From Otatea glauca (lineage: Eukaryota > Streptophyta > Magnoliopsida > Poales > Poaceae): a DNA stretch of 64,000 nucleotides. How positions within the stretch are numbered: position 1 is the first letter of the stretch; every line of letters starts with the position of its first letter. A model generated the notes under the pieces. It did no database searches, was not told the DNA's origin, and saw nothing but the letters and a program-made list of their open reading frames with translations. Below, in pieces: positions 45,430 to 57,234 of the stretch. A program made the position numbers and the translations under genes. The stretch covers positions 9,477,760 to 9,541,759 of the forward strand of contig CM070727.1 in NCBI GenBank assembly GCA_036346275.1, read 5' to 3'.

Positions 45430-46838
45430 ATGGCCAAGTTCGGGAAGAGCTCCTTGACCTCGGAGAGGATGAAGGAGCTCGAGTCGTTGGGAATTGTGGA
45501 CCCATCGACTGCCGGGCGGAGAGACTGAGCCACAGCCCCAGGAGGATGAGCTCGTCAGCACCAAGCAATATATGCTCTTCGAGCTGCGGACGCCAGAGAG
45601 CAATTTCCTAGCGGCGGTCCTCGCGTAGTGCAAGATCGAATTGGTTAATCTGGCACCCAACTCCATCTTTCTCCTCTCTATTTTCTCTCATTTGTGCGAG
45701 GGGTTTTTGGGGATTCTTCCCACCCTTTCTCTCTTCTTTTGCTTCTACTCCCTATTTCATTGATGGGGTCGGGCTCGAGGTCGAGCCTCCCCTAGCTGGC
45801 GAGGACAAGGCCCCTGCGGTCGAAGCCGGGACCGCTGACATCGACGGGGTCGGGCTTGAGGTTGAGCCTAACCCAGCCAGTGAGGACGAGGCCCTCGCAG
45901 ACGTGGTCGAGTCTGAGGGTCCTGCAGAAGCTCCAGGTACATCGAAACTCCCTAGTTCCCACTTCTCGCTTCTTGTTCTTGTAAGTTAACCTCTTTCTTC
46001 AGGAGTCTTGGTCCTACCTGAGCTGCCACCCACCTCAGTCGGGCCAGCCCACGTCGAGGCCTCGATTGGCGGGGCCACCCCTACGTCGGGGAACGCGGCC
46101 ACCACGTCCCTGGCCGGGGGTTCTGTCGAGCCCGAGGCGATCGTACCGGGCGTGCGGATCATCGGACCTTACCACCAGAGGTTCGAGGATTGGCTCGATC
46201 AGGTAAGCCATGCTCGATTCCTTCTGCCTTCCCATCCTTTGTCGTGATCTTTCTTTGTTTTCGTAGGCACTGGGCCTGATTACCGAGGGGCTCCAAAGCT
46301 TGTCGGGCACTCCACCGAGTTTCGAGTGATCTGCGACCGGGTGGAGGAGCGCGACACGTACATTCTCCAGCTCGATGAGAACTTGATGATCGAGCAGGAG
46401 GAGGTGAAGCGATTGACCGCGGCCCACTCCTCTGAGCTCTTACAAGCCATCAACGCCGAGCGCGAGAGGTCGAATGAGGCCCTCGAAGCCCTTCGCGTGA
46501 AGGCGGCAAGGACCATTGAGTCCGAGCGCGCGATCTTGGCGGCGACCCTCGAGACCGCAAGCGCGAGCGCGAGACGCCAGTGGCGGATGGCGGAGCTCTT
46601 CACTGCTCCGGTGGGGGCCTCCATTGAGCTCAAAGCGAAGGTGGCTGAGCTCGAGGAGAAACTGGGGAGAGCGACTCGGACGGAGAAGAGCGTCCTGGCC
46701 CAGCTCCAAGATGAGCGCAATCGCGTCGCCAGTTCCGCAGCCGAGGCGCTTCTACTACAGGCCGAGCTCTCAGCGTCGAGGGCAAGGGTCGTCGAGCTTG
46801 AGCAGGAGAAGCTCGCCCGCGACCTAGCTGACCTGTAG
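45430..46838 (+). pseudogene. Accessory ORF antisense to pol (Transposase_28-like plus coiled coil), intron-containing
   Basis: Many Tat elements carry, between pol and the 3' LTR, an ORF on the opposite strand with the Pfam 'putative gypsy-type transposon' domain (PF04195) and a coiled coil; its function is unknown. Here it starts MAKFGKSSLTSERMKELESL (45,430). A decayed domain part follows, including IELVNLAPNSIF and LCEGFLGILP, with stops near 45,525 and 45,627. The part at 46,008-46,240 is Pro/Gly-rich. The last exon (to TAG at 46,836) encodes a long coiled coil (EERDTYILQLDENLMIEQEE, ELKAKVAELEEKLGRATRTE). Introns with good GT-AG sites can be seen at 45,952-46,002 and 46,203-46,266 (GATCAG|GTAAGC, TTTTCGTAG|GCACTG). 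No relationship to catalysis is implied by the family name. Confidence 0.7.
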
Positions 46839-47229
46839 GCAGGACAGTAGATAGGGAAAGGGACAAGAACAACTTGTACCCACTTGTAAGTGCAAACTTT
46901 TGCAAAAAGAAATGAAGTTCCTTGTTTGATGCTCGAATTTGCATTGAAGAAACTTAGCTCGTTTTTGACTTGTTTACGGGGTGGTATCTCCTTGTAGCCC
47001 CCGTTGTGGCTGAGTCCGAGCAATGCCGGGCTCGGGCACAGGAGGAAGACCTTGTAGTCCTAAGTCGTTTCGACCCGTGGGTTTAGTTAACACCTTCGTC
47101 CTGAAAAAAAGATTTAAGACAAAAATGTTTTTAATAGTCATGCTCTTCACGCGAGCGGGCTTGAGCTCGAGAATACTCAAGGGCGAACCCTGCGAACTGT
47201 TGCTTGCAAAAGGAATAGGCTTTAATATG

Positions 47230-47990
47230 CTTAGGTCAGGCTCGGGAGCACTCAAGCCCGACCTTGCATGCTCGAAACCGAGCGCGATCTTTGGTCCATG
47301 TCCTGCTACAGGGGGGAGCTGCGACGCGATAAGTATCGGCTTACTACTAGCGTGACCCTTGGAGGTGAACTTCAAGACCGCGACGCTCAAGCCGAGGTGC
47401 AAAGAAAAGACTTTAAAACATCTTGAGGTCGGGAACACTAAGGCGTGGTCTCTAGTTCGAGCCCTACTATAGGGGGGAGTCGTGATGCGATAAGGATCGG
47501 CTTACTACTGACTCGACCCCCCGGAGGCGAACCTTGAGATCATGCCCCGAGGTCAAGGCACTCGAGATGCGAAGAGGCATAAGCATAGACAGTAAAGAAG
47601 AGCTTTTCATTGCAAATTAGTACTAGGTCGAGCCCCGAGCTAGAGGCACTCTCCGAGTGCGGTCTCTGGTTCAAGTCCTGCTACAGGGGGGTAGTCGCGT
47701 TGCGATGAGAATCGGCTTACTGCTGACGTGACCCCTGGAGGTGAACTCTGAGACCGCAACACTCAGGTCGAGACCGAGCAAGAGGCGCACAGGAAAAACT
47801 TAAGCATCTCGAGGTCGGGGACCTATTGGGCGTGATCTCTGGGTCGAGCCCTACTACAGGGGGAGTCGTGATGCGATGAGAATCGGTTTACTGCTGACTT
47901 GACCCCCTGGAGGTGAACCTCGAGATCATGACCTGAAGTCGCGTCGCTCGAGATGCGAAGAGACATAGTCATGAGCATGGACAATAAAGA
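47230..47990. repeat. Tandem repeat (~160-215 bp, about 4 copies) in the Tat 3' region
   Basis: Each unit contains CCT(G/A)CTA(C/T)A(G)GGGGGGAG, GCGATGAGAATCGGCTTACT-like sequence, GACCC(C)TGGAGGTGAAC and AGACCG. Units are anchored near 47,306, 47,465, 47,681 and 47,851. It lies between pol and the accessory ORF. Confidence 0.75.
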
Positions 47991-48022
47991 ATAGCTTTTT
48001 ATTGCAAGTCAAGGTAAGAGTG

Positions 48023-50510
48023 TTACGCATAAAATTTTCGGAGCTGGTGTATGTTCCATGAGTTTGCGAGCTCTCTGCCATTGGGCATCGCCAACCGGTA
48101 AGCCTGAAGGGAAACGCGGTATGCTACGCTAGCACAAAAAAAACTACCGCGCAACCAGAAAGCTACTCGCAAGAAGGGGATCATAGATAAGATTACCACT
48201 AGACGCCGCGATTGCGGAATCCTTCGCAGCGTCGATGTAGTGGTTCGTCCTCGCCGCGATCGTTGCGTCGATGTAGTGGATCGTCCTCGCCTCGCCGTGG
48301 ATCGTCCTCCCACGCCTTGATCGCGGCAGCGTCACCGCAGAGTCCACACGTCCAGAGATGGAACGCGTGCGTCGTGTGCAAGCACCTAGTCGCTCGGCAG
48401 GGCGTGAGAGGAGGAGGCTAGGGTTTCAAGTGAATCAAACCTAAACCGTGGAAAGCACACTCTGCGCCTCCTCCTCCCCTCCTTATATAGCCACGAGATG
48501 AAACCCTAAACCAGGGCCCACCAAACATGCTAAGCCCACGAGGTTCATTAATTACGGATCAATCCAAATTAATGCGCCCCACCATTAAGTGTGTGACCTG
48601 CAGTTCACATACGTTTGGACATGGATTGGAAAACTCCTTTTCAATCCAATAGTTGGTAGCGGCTTCTTGCAAAGTATGCCAACTCCCAAACATCCGTGAT
48701 CAAATCGAGCAGAACCTATCAAAAGAACTCATGTAATAATCCCTTTGCCAAGTATATGAAGATTGATCTCAAGGCGAGAAGCATGTCATCCTTTGATGAT
48801 TCAATCCATCTCTCGTATCCGTGATATATTAATAAGTTGTGATTGACTCTCAATCACGGCATGGCCATGCACTTTCTTAATCATATCACACGAGTGGCCT
48901 TGTCATATATCTCCGTTTCATTGGAGTGGCAAATTCCATCTTGATTGCCACTTCCTCTCGCACGTTTCATAGTAAACATGAAAGCTATCTTTATAACTAT
49001 CAGGTTAGGAAGTAGTGTTTGATAGCCCCAAGGAAAACTATTACACATGTAGGGAATATGACAATCTCAGTCTAAGGATCATACATCTTCTAGGTATGAG
49101 ATACACTGATGACATATAAGAATGAAACATTCTCGCAGTGTCCCATAGCGGGTCTATCTAACCCATGTTCTTCAACATGGTCCACAATGTAGAGATGATA
49201 TCTCCATATCCCATGATCTATGAAGCATGATCATCGATCACTACATGTGCTGATCTATTCATCGTAGTCCTATACGATGATATCCGATAAGAGATATTTA
49301 TCGAATTACATCATTAAGTAAAGAGCTTCATAATCAAGTCACATACTTGTTGATCAATACAATGATATACATTCATTGGACCAATAATCATATTATTATT
49401 CATAAACATAGTCATGTTACAATCATCTAAATGATTGCCTCAAGGGCATAACACTAACAAAGCCCCCGTGCGATCTGCTGAAACGACACTGTAGGGGCCC
49501 TCCCACTGCGGGGATAACTTGTTGGTGTTAGTCTGGCCCTGAATTTGTCTTAGGACCAGATCCCCAACGCAAAGCTCTCTAGGTTGTACTGATCGAGACG
49601 CATGCCTGTGAAGCACTTGCAGGTAATGCGCCGATCGTAGCAGTGCACGGCACCTTACTTCTTCCGCTAGGGCAAGGTCGAGAGACCGTTCTTGCTCGAG
49701 GTCGACTTGGTCGACCGAGCTGACCCTAGCGGGGCCCAGCGTGACCTCGGAAGATAGGAGGGCCTCAGCACGGAATACGAGCTAGAAAGGGGTAGCCCCT
49801 GTTGCTCGGCTAGCCGTGGTGCGAATGGACCAAAGAATGGTGGGAAGCTCATCCACCCAGGCCCAACCTCGTTGTTCAAGCTCGTCGAAGACTTGTTTCT
49901 TGACGCCCTGGATGATCTGTCCGTTGGCGCGCTCGACCGCTCCATTGCTCTGGGGATGACTTACCGAGGCGTAGCAGACCTTGGTACCTATGTCCTCGCA
50001 GTATTCCCGAAATAGCTCGCTGGTGAACTGCGATCCATTGTCAGTGATAATTCTGCATGGAACCCCGTACCTTGTGACCACGAGCGAGTGGAAAAACTTC
50101 ACAGCCGCCCGGGTGGTGATGGCTGAAACCGGATCGGCTTCGATCCACTTGGTGAAGGTGTCGATGGTGACAAATAAGAATTTCTTCCCCCCGATCGCTT
50201 GTGGAAAAGGACCGAGGATATCGAGGCCCTAAGTCGAGAACGACCAAGCGAGGGGGATGGTCTGGAGGGCATAAGCTGGTTGGTGCCCTTTCCGGGCATG
50301 AAACTGGCAAGCTCGACAGGTGCGAACAATGTTCCGAGCATCCTGGAGTGCCGTTGGCCAATAGAACCCCATCCGGAACGCCTTTCCGACCATAGTCTTG
50401 AAAGAAGAATGAGCACCGCAAAGGCCCGAGTGGATATCATTGAGCAGGTGTTTACCTTCTTCCGGGGTGACGCATTTCGCCAGAAGACCCAAGGTGCCCC
50501 GATGATACAT
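48023..50510 (-). pseudogene. Tat integrase (broken; C-terminus split by a solo LTR)
   Basis: Order on the minus strand: an HHCC zinc region (HSGLCGAHSSFKTM, GFYWPTALQDA, CRACQFHARKGHQP); the catalytic core with the first Asp in FVTIDTFTKWIEA, the second in RIITDNGSQFTSELF, and the Glu region PQSNGAVERANGQI; then the C-terminal part LSPQWEGPYSVV. The reading frame resumes beyond the inserted LTR at 48,104-48,023 (MPNGRELANSWNIHQLRKFY, stop at 48,023). In-frame stops occur after the zinc region (near 50,230) and after the core (near 49,780). No chromodomain, as expected for Tat. Confidence 0.9.
48105..49459 (-). mobile_element. Solo LTR (Copia-type) nested in the Tat integrase, AAGCC target duplication
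   Basis: Plus-strand ends TGAAGGGAAACGCGG and CATAACACTAACA, flanked by exact AAGCC duplications (48,100-48,104 and 49,460-49,464). Read on the minus strand it starts TGTTAGTGTTATGCCCTTGA, a phrase common at Copia LTR starts, and has a TATA box CTATATAAGG (plus 48,482-48,491), so its sense strand is minus. 1,355 bp and no internal domain. It splits the last ~27 codons of integrase from the rest. Confidence 0.92.
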
Positions 50511-51454
50511 CTATCCGTCGACGAGCTTGTACGATCTCGCCCGGCGCTTGACTTTGTTGTTCTCGGTTGGATCAGCCGAGAGCTCTCCATGGTCGAGGAA
50601 CTTGACTATGGGGTCCGTCCACGAGGAAACACTCTCGAGGAGGGCTACTGAGTCTTCCTGGCTGGCAATGGATGGTGCAGCTAAAGTCTTGAGGACGACA
50701 TCTGATGGAACCTCATCATCAGACGACCCGAGCTTGGAGAGAAGGTCGACACCGGAGTTGTCTTTCCTGGGGACGAGCTTGACCTCTAGGTTTCGAAACC
50801 ACCTTTCCATTTTACGTAACTGGGCGAGGTACATGGCCATCGAGGGCTCTGAGCTCTGGTAGTCTTTGTTGTACTGGTTGATGACGAGCTGGGAGTCCCC
50901 CTTCATGACCAGCCGACGTACGCCCAGCGTCTTGCACGCCTGGAGGCCGGCCAAGAGGGCCTCATATTCTACCACGTTGTTAGTTGCGGGAAAACCGAAG
51001 CGAACCACATACCTCAGGCTGTCTCCTTGGGGGTGATGATGAGCACACCAGCCCCCGAGCACTCGAATGACCTCGACACATCGAAATGCATGGTCCAAGG
51101 GTCTTCTTTCTCGACCTCGGGCTTGAAGGTTAGTTCCGTCGTCTGTTCGACCACGAAGTTGACGAGCGCCTGCGACTTGATGGCAGTATGTGCCACGAAC
51201 CGGATGTCGAACTCCGCCAGCTCCATGGCCCACTTGGCGATGCGGCCTCCGGCCTCTGGATTCTTCAGGATTTCGCCGAGCGGGAATCCGCTCAGAACGA
51301 CCACTACATGTGCTTGAAAGTAATGCCGAAGCTTGCACGAAGCCATGAAGAGGGCGTAGAGCAACTTCTGGACTTGAGGGTAACGCTCCTTTGATCCATG
51401 AAGTACCTCGCTGATGTAGTAGATCGACTGCTGTCGACCATCGCGCTCAGCCAC
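50511..51454 (-). pseudogene. Tat RNase H region (two RNase H-like segments)
   Basis: The first segment (51,454-51,014) reads LHGSKERYPQVQKLLYALFM and FDIRFVAHTAIKSQALVNFV, the degenerate Gypsy RNase H and connection region, then begins a second RNase H (WTMHFDVSRSFECSGAGVLI). The second continues in another frame with FGFPATNNVVEYEALLAGLQ, VMKGDSQLVINQYN and LVPRKDNSGVDLLSKL. Plant Tat elements are known to carry an extra, archaeal-like RNase H, and this duplicated layout fits that. A frameshift near 51,020 separates the two frames. Confidence 0.82.
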
Positions 51455-52456
51455 CAGGGCAGGCGGTGCTGACGACCTGGGTCATGGCCGCGAGATAGAG
51501 CAGCAGTGTCTCGCCTTGCTGCGGGGTTGTGAGTAGAGGCGGGTTCGAGAGGTATGCCTTCAGCTCGTCGAAGGATCGCTGAGCTTCGGGCATCCACTCG
51601 AAGCCCCCGTGCTTGCACAGGGTCTTGAAGAATGGTAATCCGCGCTCACCGAGCCTCGAAATGAACCGGCTGAGGGCGGCTACGCAGCTGGTAAGGCACT
51701 GGATCTGCTTTATTGACGTCGGAGCGATCATCTTCTCGATTGCCTCGATTTTCTCTGGATTTGGGCCTACTCCCGAGCCCCCGATCATATAGCTGAGTAC
51801 CTTGCCGGAGGTCGCACCGAAGATGCACTTCGCGGGATTGAGCTTGATCCCGTGCTTGTTCAGGTTGCGAATGTCTCCGCGAGGTCGCCGATGTGGTCGT
51901 CCTCGGAGGAGCTCTTGATGATGATGTCATCGACATAGACCTCGAGGTTTCGGCTGATCTGAGGGTCGAAAGTCTTGAACATCAGCCGCTGGAACGTCGC
52001 GTCCGCGTTACGTAGACCGAATGACATGGTCGTGTAGCAGAATATCCCAAATGGCGTGATGAAGGCCGTTTTGTCCTCATCGTCAACCGTGAGCTTAATT
52101 TGATGGTAGCCAGAGTAGGCGTCAAGGAAGCTCAGCATCTTGGCGTTGGCAGTGGAGTCCACAATTTGGTCTATACGCGGAAGGGGGAAGTTATCCTTTG
52201 GGCATGTCGAACTCAAACCCGTGTGGTCGACGCACATCCTCCATTTCCAGCCTTTTTTCTGCACAATCACTGGGTTGGCTAGCCATTTGGAGTAATCGAT
52301 CTCGCAAATGAAGCCAGCCTTTAGGAGTTTGTCAAGGTGCTCCCTTATTATCGCCATCTTCTCGGGGGAGAAGTGCCGTAGTTTTTGGCGCACGGGCCTG
52401 CAACCGGGCTTTATTTGAAGTTTATGCTCGATCACCTCCCTTGGGACGCCTGGCAT
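51447..52456 (-). pseudogene. Tat reverse transcriptase, frameshifted
   Basis: Typical Ty3/Gypsy reverse transcriptase blocks: LDKLLKAGFICEIDYSKWLA, WRMCVDHTGLSSTCPKDNFP, DAYSGYHQIKL, FCYTTMSFGLRNADATFQRL and the catalytic box VYVDDIIIKS. Frameshifts occur near 51,865 (after DLAETFAT) and 51,447. The thumb-type region continues as PEKIEAIEKMIAPTSIKQIQ. Upstream, an in-frame stop at about 52,520 separates it from the protease frame. Confidence 0.93.
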
Positions 52457-52519
52457 GTTTGCGGGCTCCCAAGCGAATATGCTCTTGTTGTTGTGGAGGA
52501 AGGTGACGAGCTCGAGCTC

Positions 52520-53470
52520 CTATTTCGGGTCGAGCTCGGCGGCGATGTGAACGCACTTGCTCGAGTTGCCCCCTTCAAGCTGCACGACCTTCGTCGGGCC
52601 GTTGGGCTGGATCACCACCTTTCGGTGGGTATTCTTCGAGGTCCCTTCGGGACCCCGCTGGGGCAGCATGCCAGCGAGCGCCAAGGCTTTTTCCTCCCAG
52701 CCGTGCGCAGCCTTGAGGTCGTCGCGAACTGTTATGACGCCATTGGGCCCTGGGAGCTTCATGCAGCGGTGGCCGTAGTGGTTCGCTGCTATGAACTTGA
52801 TCAACGCCGTTTGCCCAAGGATGGTGTTGTATGGGAGGTCACCATCGACAACCTCGAAGGTGACCAACTCGGTGTGAAAATTCGTAGAGTCGCCAAAAGT
52901 TACGGGCAGAACCACTTGCCCGAGCGGAGTGGTTGAGCTCCCTGGCACAATGTCGAAGAAGGGAACTGCTACACTCCTAATCTTTGACCGGGGAATCTGC
53001 ATTCGGTCTAATGTGCTTGCTAAGAGCAAATTGAGGGAGTTTCCCCCGTCAACCATGACTCGCCCGACCACGGTATTGCTCATGGTCGGGGCTACGACCA
53101 AGGCGGTCTTATGATCCTTGGACATGCCTGGGGGAGCATCCTCCCTGGAGAAGGTAATCAAAGTGCTAGCCCACTTACAGGGTAGGTCAGCAGGCTTCCT
53201 GGTAGAGGCTTGATACACGGCGTGCGCAGCTTCCTTAAGCTCGTGCCGGGACCGATATGCCGATGAACCGCCAAAAATCACATCAATGCGGCGGTCGCCC
53301 TGCTGAAATTCTAGGTCGAGGCTTTCCCGGCTCCCGCCAGAATTGACCCTATCGGGCAGCTCGTCTTCCTTCGGGAGCGTGGGCATCTCTCCATGCCCAT
53401 CATAGAAGGCGTCCAACTTGTTCTGCCACGTCCTGCAATTCCGCTCCATCGTCCTGTAGTCGGGCGTCAC
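52520..53470 (-). pseudogene. Tat gag C-terminus and aspartic protease
   Basis: An open frame of 316 residues. The active-site triad region reads VGRVMVDGGNSLNLLLAS, the D-G-G form usual for Tat proteases in place of D-T/S-G. The flap and second half follow, with FFDIVPGSSTTPLGQVVLPV and FEVVDGDLPYNTILGQTALI. The frame ends at a stop (52,520) where the family normally runs on into reverse transcriptase. Confidence 0.88.
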
Positions 53471-55140
53471 CCCGCTGGGGCCCTGCCCGGCGTTGTCCTT
53501 GCAGGGGTCGGCGTTGCGCCTGCTGAGGTCGTGGATGACCTCGTTGAGATCGAGGCTCCTCCTGGTCGGGTTGCAGTGCCTCCATAACTTCGTGTTCGCT
53601 GTTTATCGCAGCGACCACATGCAACTGACCGCCACCATTACTGCGGTCTCTCTTCCGCTTCTTGCCATGCGGGTCCGAGCCGTTGCTCTTGGCATTGGAT
53701 GGCCCAGCCTCGCCAAAAATGAGGCCGAGCTTACCCTGATCGTAGTCGCGCTTCCAGCGCACTGCATCATCCGCGTCCGCGTACCGCTCCGCCATCCAGA
53801 ACAATTTGTTGACATCGAGCTTCGTCGTGATCTCTAGGTCCTAAGTGAGGCGCCTATCGCGGACGCCGAATTTGAAGGTCTTGATGACGGCCTCGTCGGA
53901 GACACTCGGAATCGAGTTCCTCGTGCGGATAAATCAACACACGAAGTCACGAAGGGACTCGTCCTTGCCCTGGATGATACGATCCAGGTCCTTCTCTCGT
54001 CCAGGGCGCTCGTAGCAGCTCTGAAAGTTCGAACGAAGAACGCTCTGCACCTAACACCATGATCGAAAAGCGCCAGGCACCTGGTTAAAAAGTCAGGTGC
54101 GCGCGACGCTGTCCAGGATGGTCGGGAGGTAGTTGACCATTACGGCCTCATCCCCACTAGCCGCCAAAATCGCAGTGGAGTAGATCAAGAGGAACTCATC
54201 GGGGTTCCTAGTCCCGTCGAATCGCTCCATAACTACGGGTTTGAACCGGGCTGGCCAATGTACCCGGCGAAGGTTGGCAGAATACGCCGGGCAGCCGTAG
54301 GCTGGAGCAACATCGTGTCGAGCATGGCCACTACTGCTGGAATTGGAGTCGGGGTCCCCATGGCAACCAAACTCAAGGCGACAGCGCACCCCACGCCGAT
54401 TCCGACGGTTAGCGCGAGCGTCGCTAGAGCGGTAGCGCAGGCGATCATGAACACTTTGACACCGAGGCGGCACATCCGGAGAAAGACTTTCGGACGCCTG
54501 TTGCTTAAGCAGGCGTCACTGCCACTCCGCCGTCGGTGAGTATGCTCGCGCGTCACGTTCGAGATCTGGCAACGTGGGGGCGATCGCGACGGACTCTAGG
54601 TCCGCTGGTATGGACACGACCGACGGGAGCGTCGACGTCCGCGCGACGAGTTGTCGTCGCTCGCCAGAGAGCGAGATCCAGGGCACCGGGCCCATCCTCG
54701 CTGCGAAGGTGCGAGCTCATCGGCCGCCCTATCAAGCTCCTCAGCAAGGGCTCGCCCAAAAAGAGCCGACCTCGCCCGGATCGGTCATAACCTGGGCGAT
54801 GGCTCGCAAGCATTCTCGATCAGTGAGATTGTCTAGGCGGGTAGGGCTGTGCTGCCCGGATGGAGTGCAGATCTCCCCATGCTCCTCCCGTCGGAGGGTG
54901 GTGATGGCCTGGTCGATGGCAACCCGGGTCAATTGATGCGTCTCCTCCGGGGCTTCCGGGTCATGATCATCCGTCCCCGCGCTCGCCCCGCGGCTACCGA
55001 ACATGAAGGCAAGGTGTTCGCGTGGTGGCAACGAAGGCGAAAATATGGAAGTGGAGCCCTCACACTTGCGAACCGCATCTGAGTCAAAGCTCTCTGAACG
55101 CGACACGTCGTTGATGAAGTCGAAGGCGTCGACGATGCTG
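53400..55140 (-). pseudogene. Tat gag, multiply broken
   Basis: The recognisable retrotransposon-gag core includes FKPVVMERFDGTRNPDEFLL, LIYSTAILAASGDEAVMVNY and, after an in-frame stop near 54,093, further pieces ending LFWMAERYADADDAVRWKRD followed by a basic run (HGKKRKRDRSNGGG). The N-terminal part (54,741-55,140) is in another frame (PEAPEETHQLTRVAIDQAIT). At least four stops or frame changes exist. The plus-strand open frames over this interval are shadows. Confidence 0.82.
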
Positions 55141-55171
55141 AAGCGGTGACCTCCGGGCAAACGAACTTCGA

Positions 55172-55189
55172 GCCCCACGGTGGGCGCCA
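55172..55189 (-). other. Primer binding site of the Tat element
   Basis: TGGCGCCCACCGTGGGGC on the minus strand begins two bases after the 5' LTR end. The TGGCGCC start is the form used by Tat/Athila-type elements; the exact tRNA was not determined. Confidence 0.8.
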
Positions 55190-55191
55190 GC

Positions 55192-55969
55192 TGTCGGCGA
55201 TCGGGACCGCCGATCGCGAGGGAGGTTGGGAGGATCGTGTGAGGGCGGAGCTCGAGGTCGTGCTCGTCCGGGCAATGGTGTAGCATGTATGTCGGGGAAG
55301 AACAGAGGGGAGAGACAAAGCTGGAGACACCAGGATTATACTGGTTCGAGCCCCCTAGATCGGGTAAAAGCTCTACTCCAGTCTTGCCCTGAGGCGAAAG
55401 ACGAATGTAATGCTCTGTGTGAGAGTACAACAGGAGCTCAAGCTCGGCTATGCCCGAGAGTCAGCATGTGAGTCCTTTTTCTTCCTTCTCCCCCCTTGCA
55501 CGTGCTTGATCTGAGACCTTTATCCCCCGAGAGCCCCCTTGGGGCTCTTGCTGCTTGGTCCTGAGACCGACGTCAGGCGGTCGTTGCGAGCTGACGTGAG
55601 TTGTTGGCCCTAGTTCCTACGCAGGGGGAGTTGACATGAGTTGTTGGCTCTAGTTCCCACGCAGGGGGAGGTGATGTGAGTTGTTGGCTCTAGTTCCCAC
55701 GTAGGGGAAAGTTTCTACTCCTCTAAAACAGACCGTTACAAGAAACAGCTCGATCTGACGGGTACGGGAGTCATGGCCTCGAGCTCGGGTTGGAGCCTCA
55801 TCCTCCTACCCGAGCCCGAGGTCGCCGGATATGGACTCGAGCTCAGGAAGCCCAAGCTCGAGCTTGTACATCCCCGAGCTCGAGCTTGGGGATGCGTGCT
55901 TTGAACTCGTGAGAAACGGCCTTGAGTCCGAGTGGTATTCACCCGTGCCAAGGCTACCAATCCCCGACA
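55192..55969 (-). repeat. 5' LTR of the Tat element
   Basis: 778 bp, TGTCGG...CCCCGACA, with the same threefold ~40-bp repeat (about 55,590-55,700) as the other LTR. Followed outward by the ATCAG duplication at 55,970-55,974. Confidence 0.94.
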
Positions 55970-55974
55970 ATCAG

Positions 55975-57044
55975 GTATTGCGTTTTTTATCAAATCGAAA
56001 TATTTATGATTGTTATAAAAATACCCTAGATACAACATCTATGCCAAATAAAAAGAAGAGGAAATCATACATCCTTGTCAGGGAAACCAAGGAGAAGAAC
56101 CGGATCAGAGGGAGTAAGTTCAAGCTCCATTGGTTTTAAATTAATGCTTAATTTTTGTTTTGTTTAATGACAAATCTAATCAGTATGATACTAACATGTT
56201 TATTGAGTTTTATTCTTATTACTCTCAAATTTGGATGGAAAATGGAAAACTCAAGGTATGCACTCGTATTCATTTTATTATCCTATTGCATATTTAGGAT
56301 TCAAGTTAAAGGATGAACTCTTCCATTGCTTATACATTAAAGATGTGCATTATGTTTCCAATTTCATATATTACATGGTGCACATATCTAGGGGGAGTTC
56401 ATAATTTAACTTGATGTTTCAAAAGTATTGATCCATGTCTTCTTGCCAAATAATATATATGATTAAGACTTTGAAACAACCCCATGAGTATATGTAACTT
56501 GTGTAGTTGTAGTATACTCATGTTAATATAGGATAAACTCAAATGCTATCTAAGATTGATTATGTGCAATTGATTCCATGTTCAATTGTTTATATGAACA
56601 TATTTAATGGAGTTATTCTATAGTTGATGGTCTTAAGAGTATTGATCCATTTCCATCACTCCAATATATTAGATCTTTACTTTGAGAATTCATTAAAATA
56701 AGTATATGAAACTTGTGTAGTTATATATACCCATATCAATTTAAATTGAGATTCGCTTGTCTTTTAATCATCAAAGAACTCTTCATCATGTATTGATGGT
56801 GTTTCTTTGATTGATTAAGGACAAACGAAAAGTTCTTGAGTATAATGAAGCATTAGTTGCATCAAAGTACTCAAGACACAATTAATCATTCAAATTGATT
56901 TAGGTCGTGCTCAATTGATCTTGGGGCATCCATTATGTGTTAATGGAGTGCAATTGATGATTGAGACAACCATGTTTGTTGGACTAACAATCTTCAATAA
57001 GTTGTGAAGTAGGTTGAGTTCAACGATAATAAAGAATTGGGAAG
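55975..57044 (+). other. Spacer with repeat-derived sequence
   Basis: No gene supported. The frame near 56,040-56,118 (MPNKKKRKSYILVRETKEKN) is short and ends at a donor-like GTAAGT; I recognise no family. From 56.2 to 57.0 kb the sequence resembles non-coding retrotransposon flank (repeated TATTGATCC, TTGTGTAGTT, CTCATGT phrases). Confidence 0.35.
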
Positions 57045-57234
57045 AAGTCTGAAAGATCGAAAAAGGCGACTAGAGGGGGGTGAATAGGAGCCAAATAAAA
57101 TTTTCGAATAAACTCTCCCCCTAAAATTCAAACCACCAAAAGACCGAAAAAACGCCTTTGGTCGGGTATTTCAGTCGGATGAGCAGTACCCATACCAAGT
57201 GGTCGGATGAAGCGATACTCGGGTGAATAGTGTT

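Larger units (their letters stand above)
44124..55969 (-). mobile_element. Full-length Tat-lineage Gypsy LTR retrotransposon with ATCAG target duplication
   Basis: Two LTRs (44,124-44,899 and 55,192-55,969) both start TGTCGG and end CCCGACA, and the whole is flanked by exact ATCAG duplications (44,119-44,123 and 55,970-55,974). Coding order on the minus strand is gag, protease, reverse transcriptase, RNase H, second RNase H, integrase, i.e. Ty3/Gypsy order. Tat features: a DGG-type protease site, two RNase H-like regions, a primer site starting TGGCGCC, a GGGGGCTAGC polypurine end, and an accessory ORF on the opposite strand after pol. By eye the first ~185 bp of the LTRs differ at about 13 positions, mostly transitions, so the insertion is not recent. 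All coding parts carry stops or frameshifts. Confidence 0.95.

Noticed and set aside
48144..48421. Open frames with repeated Arg/Ser/Asp motifs
   Set aside because: They come from a short GATGTAGTGG(T/A)TCGTCCTCG repeat inside the nested solo LTR.
54536..54936. Plus-strand frames of 84-120 codons in the Tat element
   Set aside because: Antisense shadows of gag, which is recognisable on the minus strand.
55831..56139. 102-codon frame
   Set aside because: It runs from inside the LTR across the target duplication into unrelated flank; a chance fusion.
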